This document shows positions 55,161-62,864 of a DNA stretch of 64,000 bases, piece by piece (position 1 is the first letter of the stretch; each line of letters begins with the position of its first letter). Both the position numbers and the translations under genes were made by a program. The notes under the pieces were generated by a model. The model was given only the letters and a program-made list of their open reading frames with translations. It was not told the origin of the DNA and did no database searches. This DNA comes from UBA5070 sp035352895. Lineage in GTDB: Bacteria > Fibrobacterota > Fibrobacteria > UBA5070. The stretch lies in NCBI GenBank assembly GCA_035352895.1, contig DAOPYN010000001.1:62001-126000 (forward strand), in the 5' to 3' direction.

Positions 55161-56384
55161 ATGCGCGTACTGCTTCTGACCAACGAGTTTCCGCCCAACG
55201 TCTACGGCGGAGCTGGCGTCCACATCCAGCACCTGTCCCGGGAACTCTCCCGCCTGTGCGAGGTGGAAGTCTTCGCCTTCGGGGACCAGCGGGATTCCGG
55301 ACCCGACTACACGGTGGAGGGCATTCCCCTGCCGCATCCGGTGGCCAGCACCGAGCCATCCTACGCCGGAGCCTTCAACGCGCTCCTGCGGAACATCCAG
55401 ATGGCAGGCAAGGCGCGAGGGCCCCAGGTGGTCCACTGCCATACTTGGTACACCCATTTCGGCGGCGTACTCGTGCGCCAGACCCGCGGGATCCCCCTGG
55501 TGCTCACCACCCATTCCCTGGAGCCTTCCCGTCCTTGGAAGGCCGAACAATTGGGCGAAGGCGGCTATCGCCTTTCCTGCTGGATCGAGCGCACCGCCTA
55601 CCGCGAGGCCGACGGCGTCGTGGCAGTTTCCAAGGAGATGGCCCGCGACGTCCAATCCCTGTACGGCGTGGGGCCTTCCCGCGTGCGGGTGGTCCACAAC
55701 GGCGTCAATCCCGACGACTTCCCCTCCGAGCCCGCACCGGGCGTCTTGGAACGCTACGGCATCGATCCTGCGCGTCCGTACGTGCTGTTCGTGGCGCGCA
55801 TCACCCGCCAGAAGGGGATCCGGCATTTCCTCGCCGCCGCCGAGCTTCTGGATCCGGGAGTGCAGGTGGTCCTCTGCGCCGCCGCACCCGACACCGCCGA
55901 GCAGGAGCGCGAGGTGGAAGCCGCCGTGGGGCGATTGCAGGCCACGCGCGGGAACGTGGTGTGGGTGCGCCAGGCCGTGCCCGGCCACGACCTTCCCTCC
56001 ATCTACGCGGGAGCGGCGGTGTTCTGCTGCCCCAGCATCTACGAGCCGTTCGGGATCACCAACCTGGAGGCCATGAGCGCCTGCACGCCGGTGGTGGCCA
56101 CCCGCACGGGAGGCATCCCGGAAATCATCGTGGAAGGGGAGACCGGCTACCTGGTGCCCATCGAGCCCATCTCCGTCACCGATCCCGAATCGCGCGAACC
56201 CGAGGCCTTCGCCGCGGGCCTCGCCGAGGCCATGAACCGCATCCTGCGCGATCCCGCCCTGGGGCGGCGTCTGGGCGAGGCTTCACGCAAACGCGTGCTG
56301 GAGAAGTTCTCCTGGGCCTCCATCGCCGCCCAGACCCTGGACTTCTACAGGGATCTGGCCTCGCGCGGGGTCGATCTGGTCTAG
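55161..56384 (+). CDS. GlgM/GlgA-type ADP-glucose glycosyltransferase (GT4)
   Basis: 407 residues. A GT4 enzyme closest in pattern to the actinobacterial glycogen synthase group (TIGR02149), some of which make maltose-1-phosphate (GlgM) for the GlgE pathway. MRVLLLTNEFPPNVYGGAGVH, HCHTWYTHFGG, TTHSLEPSRPWKAEQLGEGG and IYEPFGITNLEAMSACTPVVATRTGGIPEII match that group. Whether it makes glycogen or maltose-1-phosphate cannot be told from sequence. No glgE, glgB or glgC is in view. The start ATG has no strong ribosome site. Confidence 0.88.
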   Translation: MRVLLLTNEFPPNVYGGAGVHIQHLSRELSRLCEVEVFAFGDQRDSGPDYTVEGIPLPHPVASTEPSYAGAFNALLRNIQMAGKARGPQVVHCHTWYTHFGGVLVRQTRGIPLVLTTHSLEPSRPWKAEQLGEGGYRLSCWIERTAYREADGVVAVSKEMARDVQSLYGVGPSRVRVVHNGVNPDDFPSEPAPGVLERYGIDPARPYVLFVARITRQKGIRHFLAAAELLDPGVQVVLCAAAPDTAEQEREVEAAVGRLQATRGNVVWVRQAVPGHDLPSIYAGAAVFCCPSIYEPFGITNLEAMSACTPVVATRTGGIPEIIVEGETGYLVPIEPISVTDPESREPEAFAAGLAEAMNRILRDPALGRRLGEASRKRVLEKFSWASIAAQTLDFYRDLASRGVDLV

Positions 56385-56418
56385 GGAAGGAGCCTCTCCG
56401 CAGCATCGCCGAAGGGCT

Positions 56419-57012
56419 TCACCAGAAGCGCAGCGGTTTCTCCCGAGGGGAGCGCATCAGGCCCCAGACGAACAGGATGTTTCCCTGGACCGTCTTCCCC
56501 TTCGGGGTGAGGCAGGCCAGTCCTTCCAATCCGATGCCCGCCCGGCTTCCGTGCAACAGCACCCTGCCGGCCAGCGAAGGCCCGGAGGATTCGATCTCCA
56601 CCTTCTCGTAGTGCTCGGTGGTTCCACAGGGACCGTACTCGCACCCTTCCCCGCCGGTGGACTTCAGGAAGGCTCCCCGCCGCACGAAGTTGGCTGCCGT
56701 CCAGCCCAGCAGGATCTGTCGGCTGACCAGTCTCCCGTTGTCTCCGTAGCCCACCTGCAGGTGCACCAGGGTGTTGGCGCGGCGGGGATCCACGTCGCCG
56801 ACGACCGGCCCGATCTCTTCGGTCGCGTCGACGGAGAAGCCCATGAGGAGCCAGTCGTGGGCCGAAGTGATGGACACCCCCCCTCCCGGTCCCACATTCG
56901 AGAGGCCGAGTTTCCCGGCCACGAAGAACTGGTCCGTGGAGGGGGCGGGGGCCTCGGAGAACGACCGGGCCGCGGCCAGGCACAAGGCCGTCGCCAGGCG
57001 GCCGAGCCGCAT
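56419..57012 (-). CDS. Secreted hypothetical protein downstream of pyrC
   Basis: 197 residues with a signal peptide (LATALCLAAARSFSEA). The mature part has strand-like segments (FFVAGKLGLSNVGPGGGVSI, WLLMGFSVDA, LVHLQVGYG, QILLGWTAANFV, GRVLLHGSRAGIGLEGLACL, ILFVWGLM) typical of outer-membrane barrels. A GCEYGPCG pair of cysteines lies near residue 135. No family is recognised. It overlaps pyrC by one base (TGATG). Confidence 0.6.
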   Translation of the reverse strand: MRLGRLATALCLAAARSFSEAPAPSTDQFFVAGKLGLSNVGPGGGVSITSAHDWLLMGFSVDATEEIGPVVGDVDPRRANTLVHLQVGYGDNGRLVSRQILLGWTAANFVRRGAFLKSTGGEGCEYGPCGTTEHYEKVEIESSGPSLAGRVLLHGSRAGIGLEGLACLTPKGKTVQGNILFVWGLMRSPREKPLRFW

Positions 57013-58013
57013 CACCCGAGCTTCCAGCGCAACGTGGCTCCCGCGTTGTAGGGAACCACGCCGTCGACGATTTCCGGCACCTTCCAGTCCTCGCGCACCA
57101 GGTGGACGGTGCCCGCGTTGCGGGGCAGACGGTAGAAGTCGGCGCCGAATCCCGCGACGAAATCCGCCAGACGGTCGCGCCTTCCCGCGTCCTCGAACAC
57201 CTGGGCCAGGCCTTCCAGGGCGCAGGGCATCGAGTACACCCCGGCACACCCCGATGCGCACTCCTTGCGATCCTTGCGGTGGGGGGCGCTGTCGGATCCG
57301 AAGAAGAACTTGGGATTCCCCGAGAACGCGGCCTCCCGCAGGGCGGCGCGATCCTCGGGGCGCTTGGCCAGCGGTTTGCAGAACAGGTGGGGCTTCAGCA
57401 TCCCGCCCACCACGTCGTCGAGCGTGATCTCCAGGTGGTGCAGCGTGATGGTGGCCGCGACGTTGGGTCCCAGGCCTTCCACCGCGCGCACGGCGGCGGC
57501 GGTGGAGACGTGTTCCAGCACGAAGCGGACGTCCGGATGGCGATTGGCCATCTCGGAGAACTCCTCCAGGAAGGCTTCCTCGCGTTCCAGGCTGAACACC
57601 CCGGGCTTCTCGCCGTGGCAGCATACGACGATTTCCGTCCATGACAGCGCCGGCATCAGGGGCTCCAGCTCGCGGAGGTCGGAGATCCCGTTCTCCGAAT
57701 TGGTCGTCACGCCTTCCGGGTAGACCTTGCCGGCCACGGCTCCCGCCTGGGAGAGGGAGCGCAGATCCTGGGGCGAAACGCTGGGCAGGAGCTTGAAGGC
57801 CATGAGGGGCTCCAGTCCGGGAGCGGCCAGACGGATCCTGTCGCGATACTCCCCCAGGCCGACGGCGTCGGAGACCGGCGGCACCAGGTTGGGCATCACC
57901 AGCACCCGCGCGAAACGCCGTCCGGCTTCCTGCGCGTAGGCGGGTAGATCCGCCCCCTGGCGCAGGTGCACGTGGAAGTCGTCGGGGCGAGGCAGGTCCC
58001 ATCCGGTGTTCAC
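57012..58013 (-). CDS. pyrC: Dihydroorotase
   Basis: 333 residues from a GTG that overlaps the upstream gene's stop (GTGA). Cyclises carbamoyl-aspartate to dihydroorotate in pyrimidine synthesis. It is the E. coli-type class II enzyme: the metal ligands are H14 and H16 in FHVHLRQG, the carbamylated lysine is K96 (GKVYPEG), with further histidines in CCHGEKPG and LEHVST and the catalytic aspartate in GSDSAPH. All active-site residues appear intact. Other pyr genes are not nearby. Confidence 0.95.
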   Translation of the reverse strand: MNTGWDLPRPDDFHVHLRQGADLPAYAQEAGRRFARVLVMPNLVPPVSDAVGLGEYRDRIRLAAPGLEPLMAFKLLPSVSPQDLRSLSQAGAVAGKVYPEGVTTNSENGISDLRELEPLMPALSWTEIVVCCHGEKPGVFSLEREEAFLEEFSEMANRHPDVRFVLEHVSTAAAVRAVEGLGPNVAATITLHHLEITLDDVVGGMLKPHLFCKPLAKRPEDRAALREAAFSGNPKFFFGSDSAPHRKDRKECASGCAGVYSMPCALEGLAQVFEDAGRRDRLADFVAGFGADFYRLPRNAGTVHLVREDWKVPEIVDGVVPYNAGATLRWKLG

Positions 58014-59074
58014 AGGCGGTACCCCATCTGGAAGTAGAGTCCCGGATCGAACCACCGGATGGCCGAAGGAACCCGTGCGGACAGGAACATGCCGCCTTCG
58101 GCCACCAGCCCGTTGGTCCGGTCGGTGCGGACGCCGCCCCGCGCCTCGACGCCGCCGTAGACCCATTGCGTCTCCTCGCCCAATCCCCGCACGTGGGTGC
58201 GCTGGTAGGTTTCCGTTCCGATCATGCCGCCCAGGGATCCGATCACCGACCACTTGGAACGGCCGTCGTCGAGCCGTCGCCACCAGGCCAAGCCGCCCAG
58301 GAGATCGCCCGCCCACACCTCGCTGAAGTCGTCGTTGTTCCATGGCGCGCGGATCTGGACGCCACCCCAGTAGTCGCGGGCCCAGGCGCCGAGGGGCTTG
58401 GTGTGCTGGCTGTAGCGCAGACTCATGGAGATGGTGCGGAAGGTGGGGGAGGCGCCCAGCCACAGGGTGTGGTGGATCTTGAGGGGTGTGGCATCCACTT
58501 GCACGAGCTTGCGCGGGTCGGCTGCGGTGTCCAGCGCAGGCGAATCCGGTGAACCTGCTTCCGGTTGCGGGCGCATGCCCGGCTTGACCATCGACAGCGC
58601 CTCGCGCAGGTGCTGGCGCAGCATGGCCACCTGCTCCTTGGCCGAATGGAATCCCTTGTTTTCGCCATCCACCATGGGGGCCAGGATGAGGCCGGGCCGC
58701 GACGAGTCCGCGGAAACGATCCGCACCTTGACCCGCGAGCGGACGGGGTCCGGGCCGGTGGCCATCACCGGCCATGTTTCCAGGGATTGCAGCTCCAGGC
58801 GGACCGCGATGGCGTTGGAATCGGGAACGCCCCACTGCGAGATCATGGCCCGCACTTCCTCGGAAACCGGCTTGGGGGTCCGCAGGGGAACACGTTCCTC
58901 GAAGAGTCCTGTTTCGGTGACGCCCAAGCCGTTCTTGTCGACGCTGGCCAGGCGACGGAGATCGCGGACTTCCACCACCCGGATGGGAAGGCGAACCCAA
59001 TCGGTGTCCGATGGATCGGAGAGGCTCAGAGTGACCGGGGCCGAAAAGACCAGGGAAAGGAGCATCGGAATCAT
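58010..59074 (-). CDS. Secreted hypothetical envelope protein
   Basis: 354 residues with a short signal peptide (IPMLLSLVFSAPVTLS). The first half (30-190) is mixed alpha/beta with VRVKIVSADSSRPG-type strands and a helix KEQVAMLRQHLREALSMV. The second half (from about residue 190) consists of aromatic-bounded strands (HTLWLGASPTF, ISMSLRYSQH, LGGLAWWRRL, WSVIGSLGGMIG, WVYGGVEARGG, LYFQMGYRL), ending in an aromatic/leucine pattern typical of outer-membrane barrels. No family is recognised. It is first in a three-gene set with pyrC. Confidence 0.6.
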   Translation of the reverse strand: MIPMLLSLVFSAPVTLSLSDPSDTDWVRLPIRVVEVRDLRRLASVDKNGLGVTETGLFEERVPLRTPKPVSEEVRAMISQWGVPDSNAIAVRLELQSLETWPVMATGPDPVRSRVKVRIVSADSSRPGLILAPMVDGENKGFHSAKEQVAMLRQHLREALSMVKPGMRPQPEAGSPDSPALDTAADPRKLVQVDATPLKIHHTLWLGASPTFRTISMSLRYSQHTKPLGAWARDYWGGVQIRAPWNNDDFSEVWAGDLLGGLAWWRRLDDGRSKWSVIGSLGGMIGTETYQRTHVRGLGEETQWVYGGVEARGGVRTDRTNGLVAEGGMFLSARVPSAIRWFDPGLYFQMGYRL

Positions 59075-59125
59075 GGTTGCCTCGAAGGGGTGATTGTCCG
59101 TTCATCGCATGGTAGAATCCTGCTC

Positions 59126-59344
59126 ATGCGTGAAACGGCCGAAAGGCATGTACGGTTGCGGGACGGGTGGACCAGCCAGGAGACCATCGATCGCCTGGAG
59201 GGAGAAGCGGAGAAAATGTACCAGCAAGGATGGCGGTACACAGGGACACACGTGGACGCATTGTTGGAAAACGTCGTCTTGTGTTTCGATCGGGAAGTCA
59301 CCTTGACTCCCATGGCATGGAGTCAAGGGGGGTCGAACCCCTGA
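59126..59344 (+). CDS. Small hypothetical protein overlapping tRNA-Ala
   Basis: 72 residues. The body (ETIDRLEGEAEKMYQQGWRYTGTHVDALLENVVLCFDREV) looks like a genuine small alpha/beta protein of the kind with a long helix and a final strand. The last 15 or so codons run into the inverted repeat and the 3' end of the tRNA-Ala gene on the other strand, so the C-terminus may be secondarily altered. Function unknown. Confidence 0.5.
   Translation: MRETAERHVRLRDGWTSQETIDRLEGEAEKMYQQGWRYTGTHVDALLENVVLCFDREVTLTPMAWSQGGSNP
59301..59328. repeat. Inverted repeat of the tRNA-Ala 3' end
   Basis: CCTTGACTCC (59301-59310) and GGAGTCAAGG (59319-59328) form a perfect 10-bp inverted repeat with an 8-base spacer. 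The right arm is the 3' acceptor region of tRNA-Ala. It could fold as a terminator hairpin or be a scar of a rearrangement. Confidence 0.7.
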
Positions 59345-59390
59345 CCTCCTGGTTGCAAACCAGGCGCTCTACCAACTGAGCTATAACCCC
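59318..59390 (-). tRNA. tRNA-Ala (TGC)
   Basis: 73 bases with a complete cloverleaf: acceptor GGGGTTA/TGACTCC, D-arm GCTC/GAGC, anticodon stem CCTGG/CCAGG with loop TTTGCAA (anticodon TGC), variable AGGTC and T-arm AGGGG/CCCCT with TTCGACC. The discriminator is A and CCA is not encoded. The paired tRNA-Ile is 12 bases upstream. The 3' acceptor strand lies in a 10-bp inverted repeat. Confidence 0.95.
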
Positions 59391-59402
59391 GTTTTGACTA
59401 TA

Positions 59403-59476
59403 TGGGTCCGGATGGACTCGAACCATCGACCTCCGCCTTATCAGAGCGGCGCTCTAACCAGCTGAGCTACGAACCC
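59403..59476 (-). tRNA. tRNA-Ile (GAT)
   Basis: 74 bases. Acceptor GGGTTCG/CGGACCC, D-arm GCTC/GAGC with loop AGCTGGTTA, anticodon stem CCGCT/GGCGG (one T-G pair) with loop CTGATAA (anticodon GAT), and T-arm with TTCGAGT loop. CCA is not encoded. It is transcribed ahead of tRNA-Ala. Confidence 0.95.
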
Positions 59477-59506
59477 TTCGAACCCTCGCGGCACGAAGGA
59501 AGAGGA

Positions 59507-59535
59507 AATGTATGCCAGTCGCTTGCGCTTGGCAA
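59507..59535 (-). promoter_or_regulatory. Putative promoter of the tRNA-Ile/Ala pair
   Basis: TTGCCA (59535-59530), 17 bases, TACATT (59512-59507) on the minus strand. Transcription would start about 25 bases ahead of tRNA-Ile. Confidence 0.5.
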
Positions 59536-59561
59536 GGGGGGCTTGCATGGCAACACCAACT

Positions 59562-59590
59562 TTGAAAACCTCCCCTTTCCGGGGTAGACA
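59562..59590 (+). promoter_or_regulatory. Putative promoter of the ankyrin lipoprotein gene
   Basis: TTGAAA (59562-59567), 17 bases, TAGACA (59585-59590). The leader to the ATG at 59660 would be about 60 bases. Confidence 0.45.
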
Positions 59591-59659
59591 AACGATTACT
59601 TCCTTGTACACCAGTGGGTCGGCTCCTTCATTCCCGGCCCAGAGAACAAGGAGCACCGC

Positions 59660-60358
59660 ATGAAAACTCGCGTACTGCGTGGAGCTGTCCTGGCCGGCGT
59701 GGCCTTCACCTTGGTTGCCTGCGAAGCCAAGAAGGATACAGCCTCGGCTGGCATGTCAAACGACATGGCCTCCGCCATCTTCAAGGACGACGCCGCCGCC
59801 ATCAAAGCGTTGCTGGACAAGGGCGAGTCGATCAACGCCAAGCAGAACGGACAGACCGCTCTGCACATGGCGGCCAAGGAAGGCAAGCTGCAGGTGATCA
59901 CCACCCTGCTGGCTCGCGGCGCCGATGTTAACGCTCTCGATACCAACGACTACACTCCGGTGATGCTCGCCGCCCGCAGCTGCAAGGACACGGCCATCGG
60001 CAACATGCTCAACCAAGGAGCCAAGGTCGAGGCCAAGGACAAGCTTGGCGTGACGGCTCTCCACTTGGCGGCGGACAAGGGGTGCCTGTCCACGATCAAG
60101 CTCCTGGTCGAACGAGGCGCGAACATCCAGGCGCGCACCAACAGCGGCATCACCGCGCTGGCCTTCGCCATGAATCGCCTGTGGCAGGCTCCGGTGGTCG
60201 TGCGCAACGACACCGACGTGGTCATGTTCCTGAAGGGCAAGTTCGGGCCGGGCGCCGACACCATCAAGCCCACCGCCGAAGCCTACCAGATGCAGCAGGA
60301 GGCGGAGAAGGCCGCCAAGACTCCCGCCAAGGGCGCCGGCAAGGGCGCTGGCAAGTAG
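59660..60358 (+). CDS. Ankyrin-repeat lipoprotein
   Basis: 232 residues. The signal peptide and lipobox (VAFTLVAC, C21) predict a lipoprotein. Four ankyrin repeats span about residues 35-175, with cores such as GQTALHMAAKEGKLQVITTLLARGADVN, YTPVMLAARSCKD, GVTALHLAADKGCLSTIKLLVERGANI and GITALAFAMNRL. The tail is helical and ends in a Lys/Gly/Ala stretch (AKTPAKGAGKGAGK). A protein-binding role in the periplasm is inferred. AAGGAG lies near the start codon. A strong bidirectional terminator follows. Confidence 0.85.
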   Translation: MKTRVLRGAVLAGVAFTLVACEAKKDTASAGMSNDMASAIFKDDAAAIKALLDKGESINAKQNGQTALHMAAKEGKLQVITTLLARGADVNALDTNDYTPVMLAARSCKDTAIGNMLNQGAKVEAKDKLGVTALHLAADKGCLSTIKLLVERGANIQARTNSGITALAFAMNRLWQAPVVVRNDTDVVMFLKGKFGPGADTIKPTAEAYQMQQEAEKAAKTPAKGAGKGAGK

Positions 60359-60421
60359 CGATTTCCGCATCGCCGGCGAGGATCCTGCGATCCCGCCGGT
60401 GCGGTTGATGTTCCAAGAACG

Positions 60422-60449
60422 AAAATCCGAGCGGAATCGCTCGGATTTT
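60422..60449. terminator. Bidirectional terminator between ankyrin gene and dnaA
   Basis: A perfect 12-bp stem (60422-60433 and 60438-60449) with a four-base loop, starting with four A and ending with four T. It is an intrinsic terminator for both convergent genes. Confidence 0.85.
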
Positions 60450-60505
60450 CCATTTGTGGGAAACGGCCCCTCGTGCGGTCCATTCCGCCGGGGCCTTTTC
60501 CGGCG

Positions 60506-61915
60506 TCAGCTCCGGAATCGCTCGCGGAGCGATTGGAAGGTGTCGGTCAGCTCGCGATCGGTGGAAAGCGATTCGCGGGCGGCTTCCAGGGAATGGGTGA
60601 CCGTGCTGTAATCGCGCCCGAACAACACCCCGATGGAATGGAGGGTGTTGTCGGTCAGTTCGTGGATCAGGAGCATCGCCAGCTGCCTGGCCTGCACGAC
60701 CGGTCGCTTGCGGGTGCGCGAGCGCATCAAGGCCAGATCGATCTGGAACGCGTCGGCGACCGCCTGGGCGATGGCCCCGGGCGAGGCGCTGTTCTTGCGA
60801 TTGCGCACCGCATCCCGGAAGACGGCTTCCGCGGTGGAGCGATCCACCTTGCCGCCGCACATGTCGCTGAAGGCGCACAGTTTCAGGAGAGCGCCTTCCA
60901 GCTGGCGGACGTTTCCGGTGAATTGCTCGGCGATCATGCCCAGCACGTCAGGGGTCACGTTCCATCCGCCTTCCAGGGCCTTGCGGCGCAGGATGGCCAG
61001 GCGTGTCTCCTGGTCGGGAGCGTCGAGGTCGGCGACGAATCCGGACTCGATCTGTCGCAGGATCTGTCGATCGAAGTGCTGGACTTCCGACGGAGGGCGA
61101 TCGCAGGTGAGGATGATCTGCTTGCGCTGGGCTTGCAGGACGCTCATCACGTACACCATCTGTTCGCGGAAACGCGGCTTGTCGACCTCGCCGCCGAAGA
61201 ACTGGATGTCGTCCAGAAGAAGGACGCTGGCGTCGCGGTAGATGCTGTGGAACGCCTTCAGGTCGCCTTTGCGGGCCACCTCCAGGTATTCGCGGGCGAA
61301 CTCTTCGGAAGTGCGGTACACGACCTTCCGGGCCACGTCGAGGCCCAAAATGAAGTGCCCGATGGCGGTCATGAGGTGGGTCTTTCCCAAGCCGGTTCCA
61401 CCCACCAGCAGAAGCGGGTTGGCGCGTCCGCCGCCGGGGTTTTCCGCGACCTGGCGGGCCACCGCCAACGCCAGACGATTGCAGTCGCCTTCCACGAAGC
61501 TGTCGAAGGTCATGCGGGGGGCGAGGCGCGCGGCTTCCCGTCGTACGGACTCCACATGGAGCTGCTGCTTGGGGCTGACCAGCCGAAGCAGGGGGTCGGG
61601 AGCCTTGCGAGGAGCAGGAGTGCGGAGGATGGGTTCGGTGGAAGCGTCCGGGTCCAGCACGATCCGCACCTGGACCTCGGCGCCCAATTCCTCGCGCAAG
61701 GCCTTTTCGATGGTGCTCTTGTGGTGGGTGTGGACGAATTCCTTGGCGATCAGAGTGGGAGCGTGGATCTGCAGGAAGCCGTCGTCGCTCCATTCGCCCA
61801 TCCGCAACGGAGCGAACCAGGCGGTGAAGGCGGCGCGACTCACGCTCTGAGAGATTCTCTCGAGACTGACCTGCCACAGGCGGTCCGATTCAGAGTGAAT
61901 CAACAGCGAATTCAC
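60506..61915 (-). CDS. dnaA: Chromosomal replication initiator DnaA
   Basis: 469 residues from a GTG start with GGAG four bases upstream. Domain I (about 10-85) shows FTAWFAPLRM. A short linker and the AAA+ domain follow with Walker A VGGTGLGKTHL, Walker B SVLLLDDIQFFGG, and the sensor region ILTCDRPPSEVQHFDRQI. Domain IV (from about 375) ends in the DNA-binding VLFGRDYSTVTHSLEAARE. It binds DnaA boxes to open the replication origin. dnaN, recF, gyrB and rpmH are not neighbours here. Confidence 0.96.
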   Translation of the reverse strand: MNSLLIHSESDRLWQVSLERISQSVSRAAFTAWFAPLRMGEWSDDGFLQIHAPTLIAKEFVHTHHKSTIEKALREELGAEVQVRIVLDPDASTEPILRTPAPRKAPDPLLRLVSPKQQLHVESVRREAARLAPRMTFDSFVEGDCNRLALAVARQVAENPGGGRANPLLLVGGTGLGKTHLMTAIGHFILGLDVARKVVYRTSEEFAREYLEVARKGDLKAFHSIYRDASVLLLDDIQFFGGEVDKPRFREQMVYVMSVLQAQRKQIILTCDRPPSEVQHFDRQILRQIESGFVADLDAPDQETRLAILRRKALEGGWNVTPDVLGMIAEQFTGNVRQLEGALLKLCAFSDMCGGKVDRSTAEAVFRDAVRNRKNSASPGAIAQAVADAFQIDLALMRSRTRKRPVVQARQLAMLLIHELTDNTLHSIGVLFGRDYSTVTHSLEAARESLSTDRELTDTFQSLRERFRS

Positions 61916-62306
61916 AGGGCTCCAACAGAATGGGGATAAAAAGCTCGATTCTGTCGAACTATCCCCTGGCGTGTCAACGACTTATCCACATTGTGCGGGG
62001 CGAGGGGGAGGAAGCAAAGAGAACGAACGCGATGAGCTTCCCTTGGATTCACAAAACCCCGCCGATTCGAGGCCGTCGGTCGCGACGACCCGATGAGGAA
62101 TATAACACCGCCCCTCCGGGATGCAGAAGGGATTCCGAGCGTGGGGCCGATTCGGTTCGTCTGGAATTTTCCCCGTTGGTGTTCCCCGCGGATGGCGAGG
62201 CGGTGTCCCCAGCATTTCCACGAGGCAGGAAGAAAGGGAAGAACGAGGCTCCGTTGCCAGGAGAAAGTATATTGTGCCGCTGAACACCCGCGCGGAAAAC
62301 GAGGAT
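61916..62306. other. dnaA upstream region, possible replication origin
   Basis: This 391-base gap has no convincing gene. It contains one consensus DnaA box, TTATCCACA (61982-61990, plus strand), and one single-mismatch box, TTATCCCCA, on the minus strand (61939-61931). A moderately AT-rich patch follows near 62098-62110. Two boxes are few for an origin, so this could equally be dnaA autoregulation. Confidence 0.35.
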
Positions 62307-62822
62307 ATGAGCGACAAGGAAGCGGTCCGGAAACGGATCAATAGTTTCATCAACCCCAAAGACGGGGCTGACAACACCACCGAGATCACGCGTCTGATCA
62401 AGAGCGTTTTCGATGACTTCCTGAACCAGGGGTTGACCCCGGAGAAGGCGGCGGAGAAGGCTCGGATCGAGATCCTATCGTGGAAATACCTGTTCCGGGT
62501 GCGGAAGTCGGACTTCGCCGACCTTCTTGCCCAGATCGAGAAGGTCTGTTCCACCTGCGACTTCTCCCGGCTTTTAACCCCTCCGGTGGAGGTCATCGAG
62601 GGGGATTCCGGAAAGATCAAGATCTACTTCCGGAAGAAGCGGTTCCAGATCCAGGTGCCCAAGGGGTACCAGATCCAGACCGTGCATCTGGAGAAGATGT
62701 CCAAGACCTTGGAGGAGTTCTACTTCGACAATCTGGACGACTTTTCGGATCGCACCCTGAAGGCGACCATGACCGTCGCGCGCCTGGAAACCTTGCCGCG
62801 CTACGACCTCTGGTTCGAATGA
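62307..62822 (+). CDS. Hypothetical protein opposite dnaA
   Basis: 171 residues. The first half is helical and charged (VRKRINSFINPKDGADNTTEITRLIKSVFDDFL, EKAAEKARIEILSWKYLFRV). The second half has a strand-rich stretch (KIKIYFRKKRFQIQVPKGYQIQTVHL) and ends in an aromatic tail. Two cysteines (VCSTC) lie near residue 95. No signal peptide or membrane helix. I do not recognise the family. GAGG lies only two bases from the ATG, which is closer than normal. A perfect hairpin follows the stop. Confidence 0.7.
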   Translation: MSDKEAVRKRINSFINPKDGADNTTEITRLIKSVFDDFLNQGLTPEKAAEKARIEILSWKYLFRVRKSDFADLLAQIEKVCSTCDFSRLLTPPVEVIEGDSGKIKIYFRKKRFQIQVPKGYQIQTVHLEKMSKTLEEFYFDNLDDFSDRTLKATMTVARLETLPRYDLWFE

Positions 62823-62823
62823 T

Positions 62824-62864
62824 GATGATGTAGCGACGCCCCGCCGGGGCGTCGCTACATCATC
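62824..62864. terminator. Perfect 19-bp hairpin between convergent genes
   Basis: Arms 62824-62842 and 62846-62864 are fully complementary with a GCC loop. It starts one base after the left gene's stop and includes part of the right gene's stop codon. Besides terminating transcripts, it may be a copy of a dispersed palindromic repeat. Confidence 0.75.
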
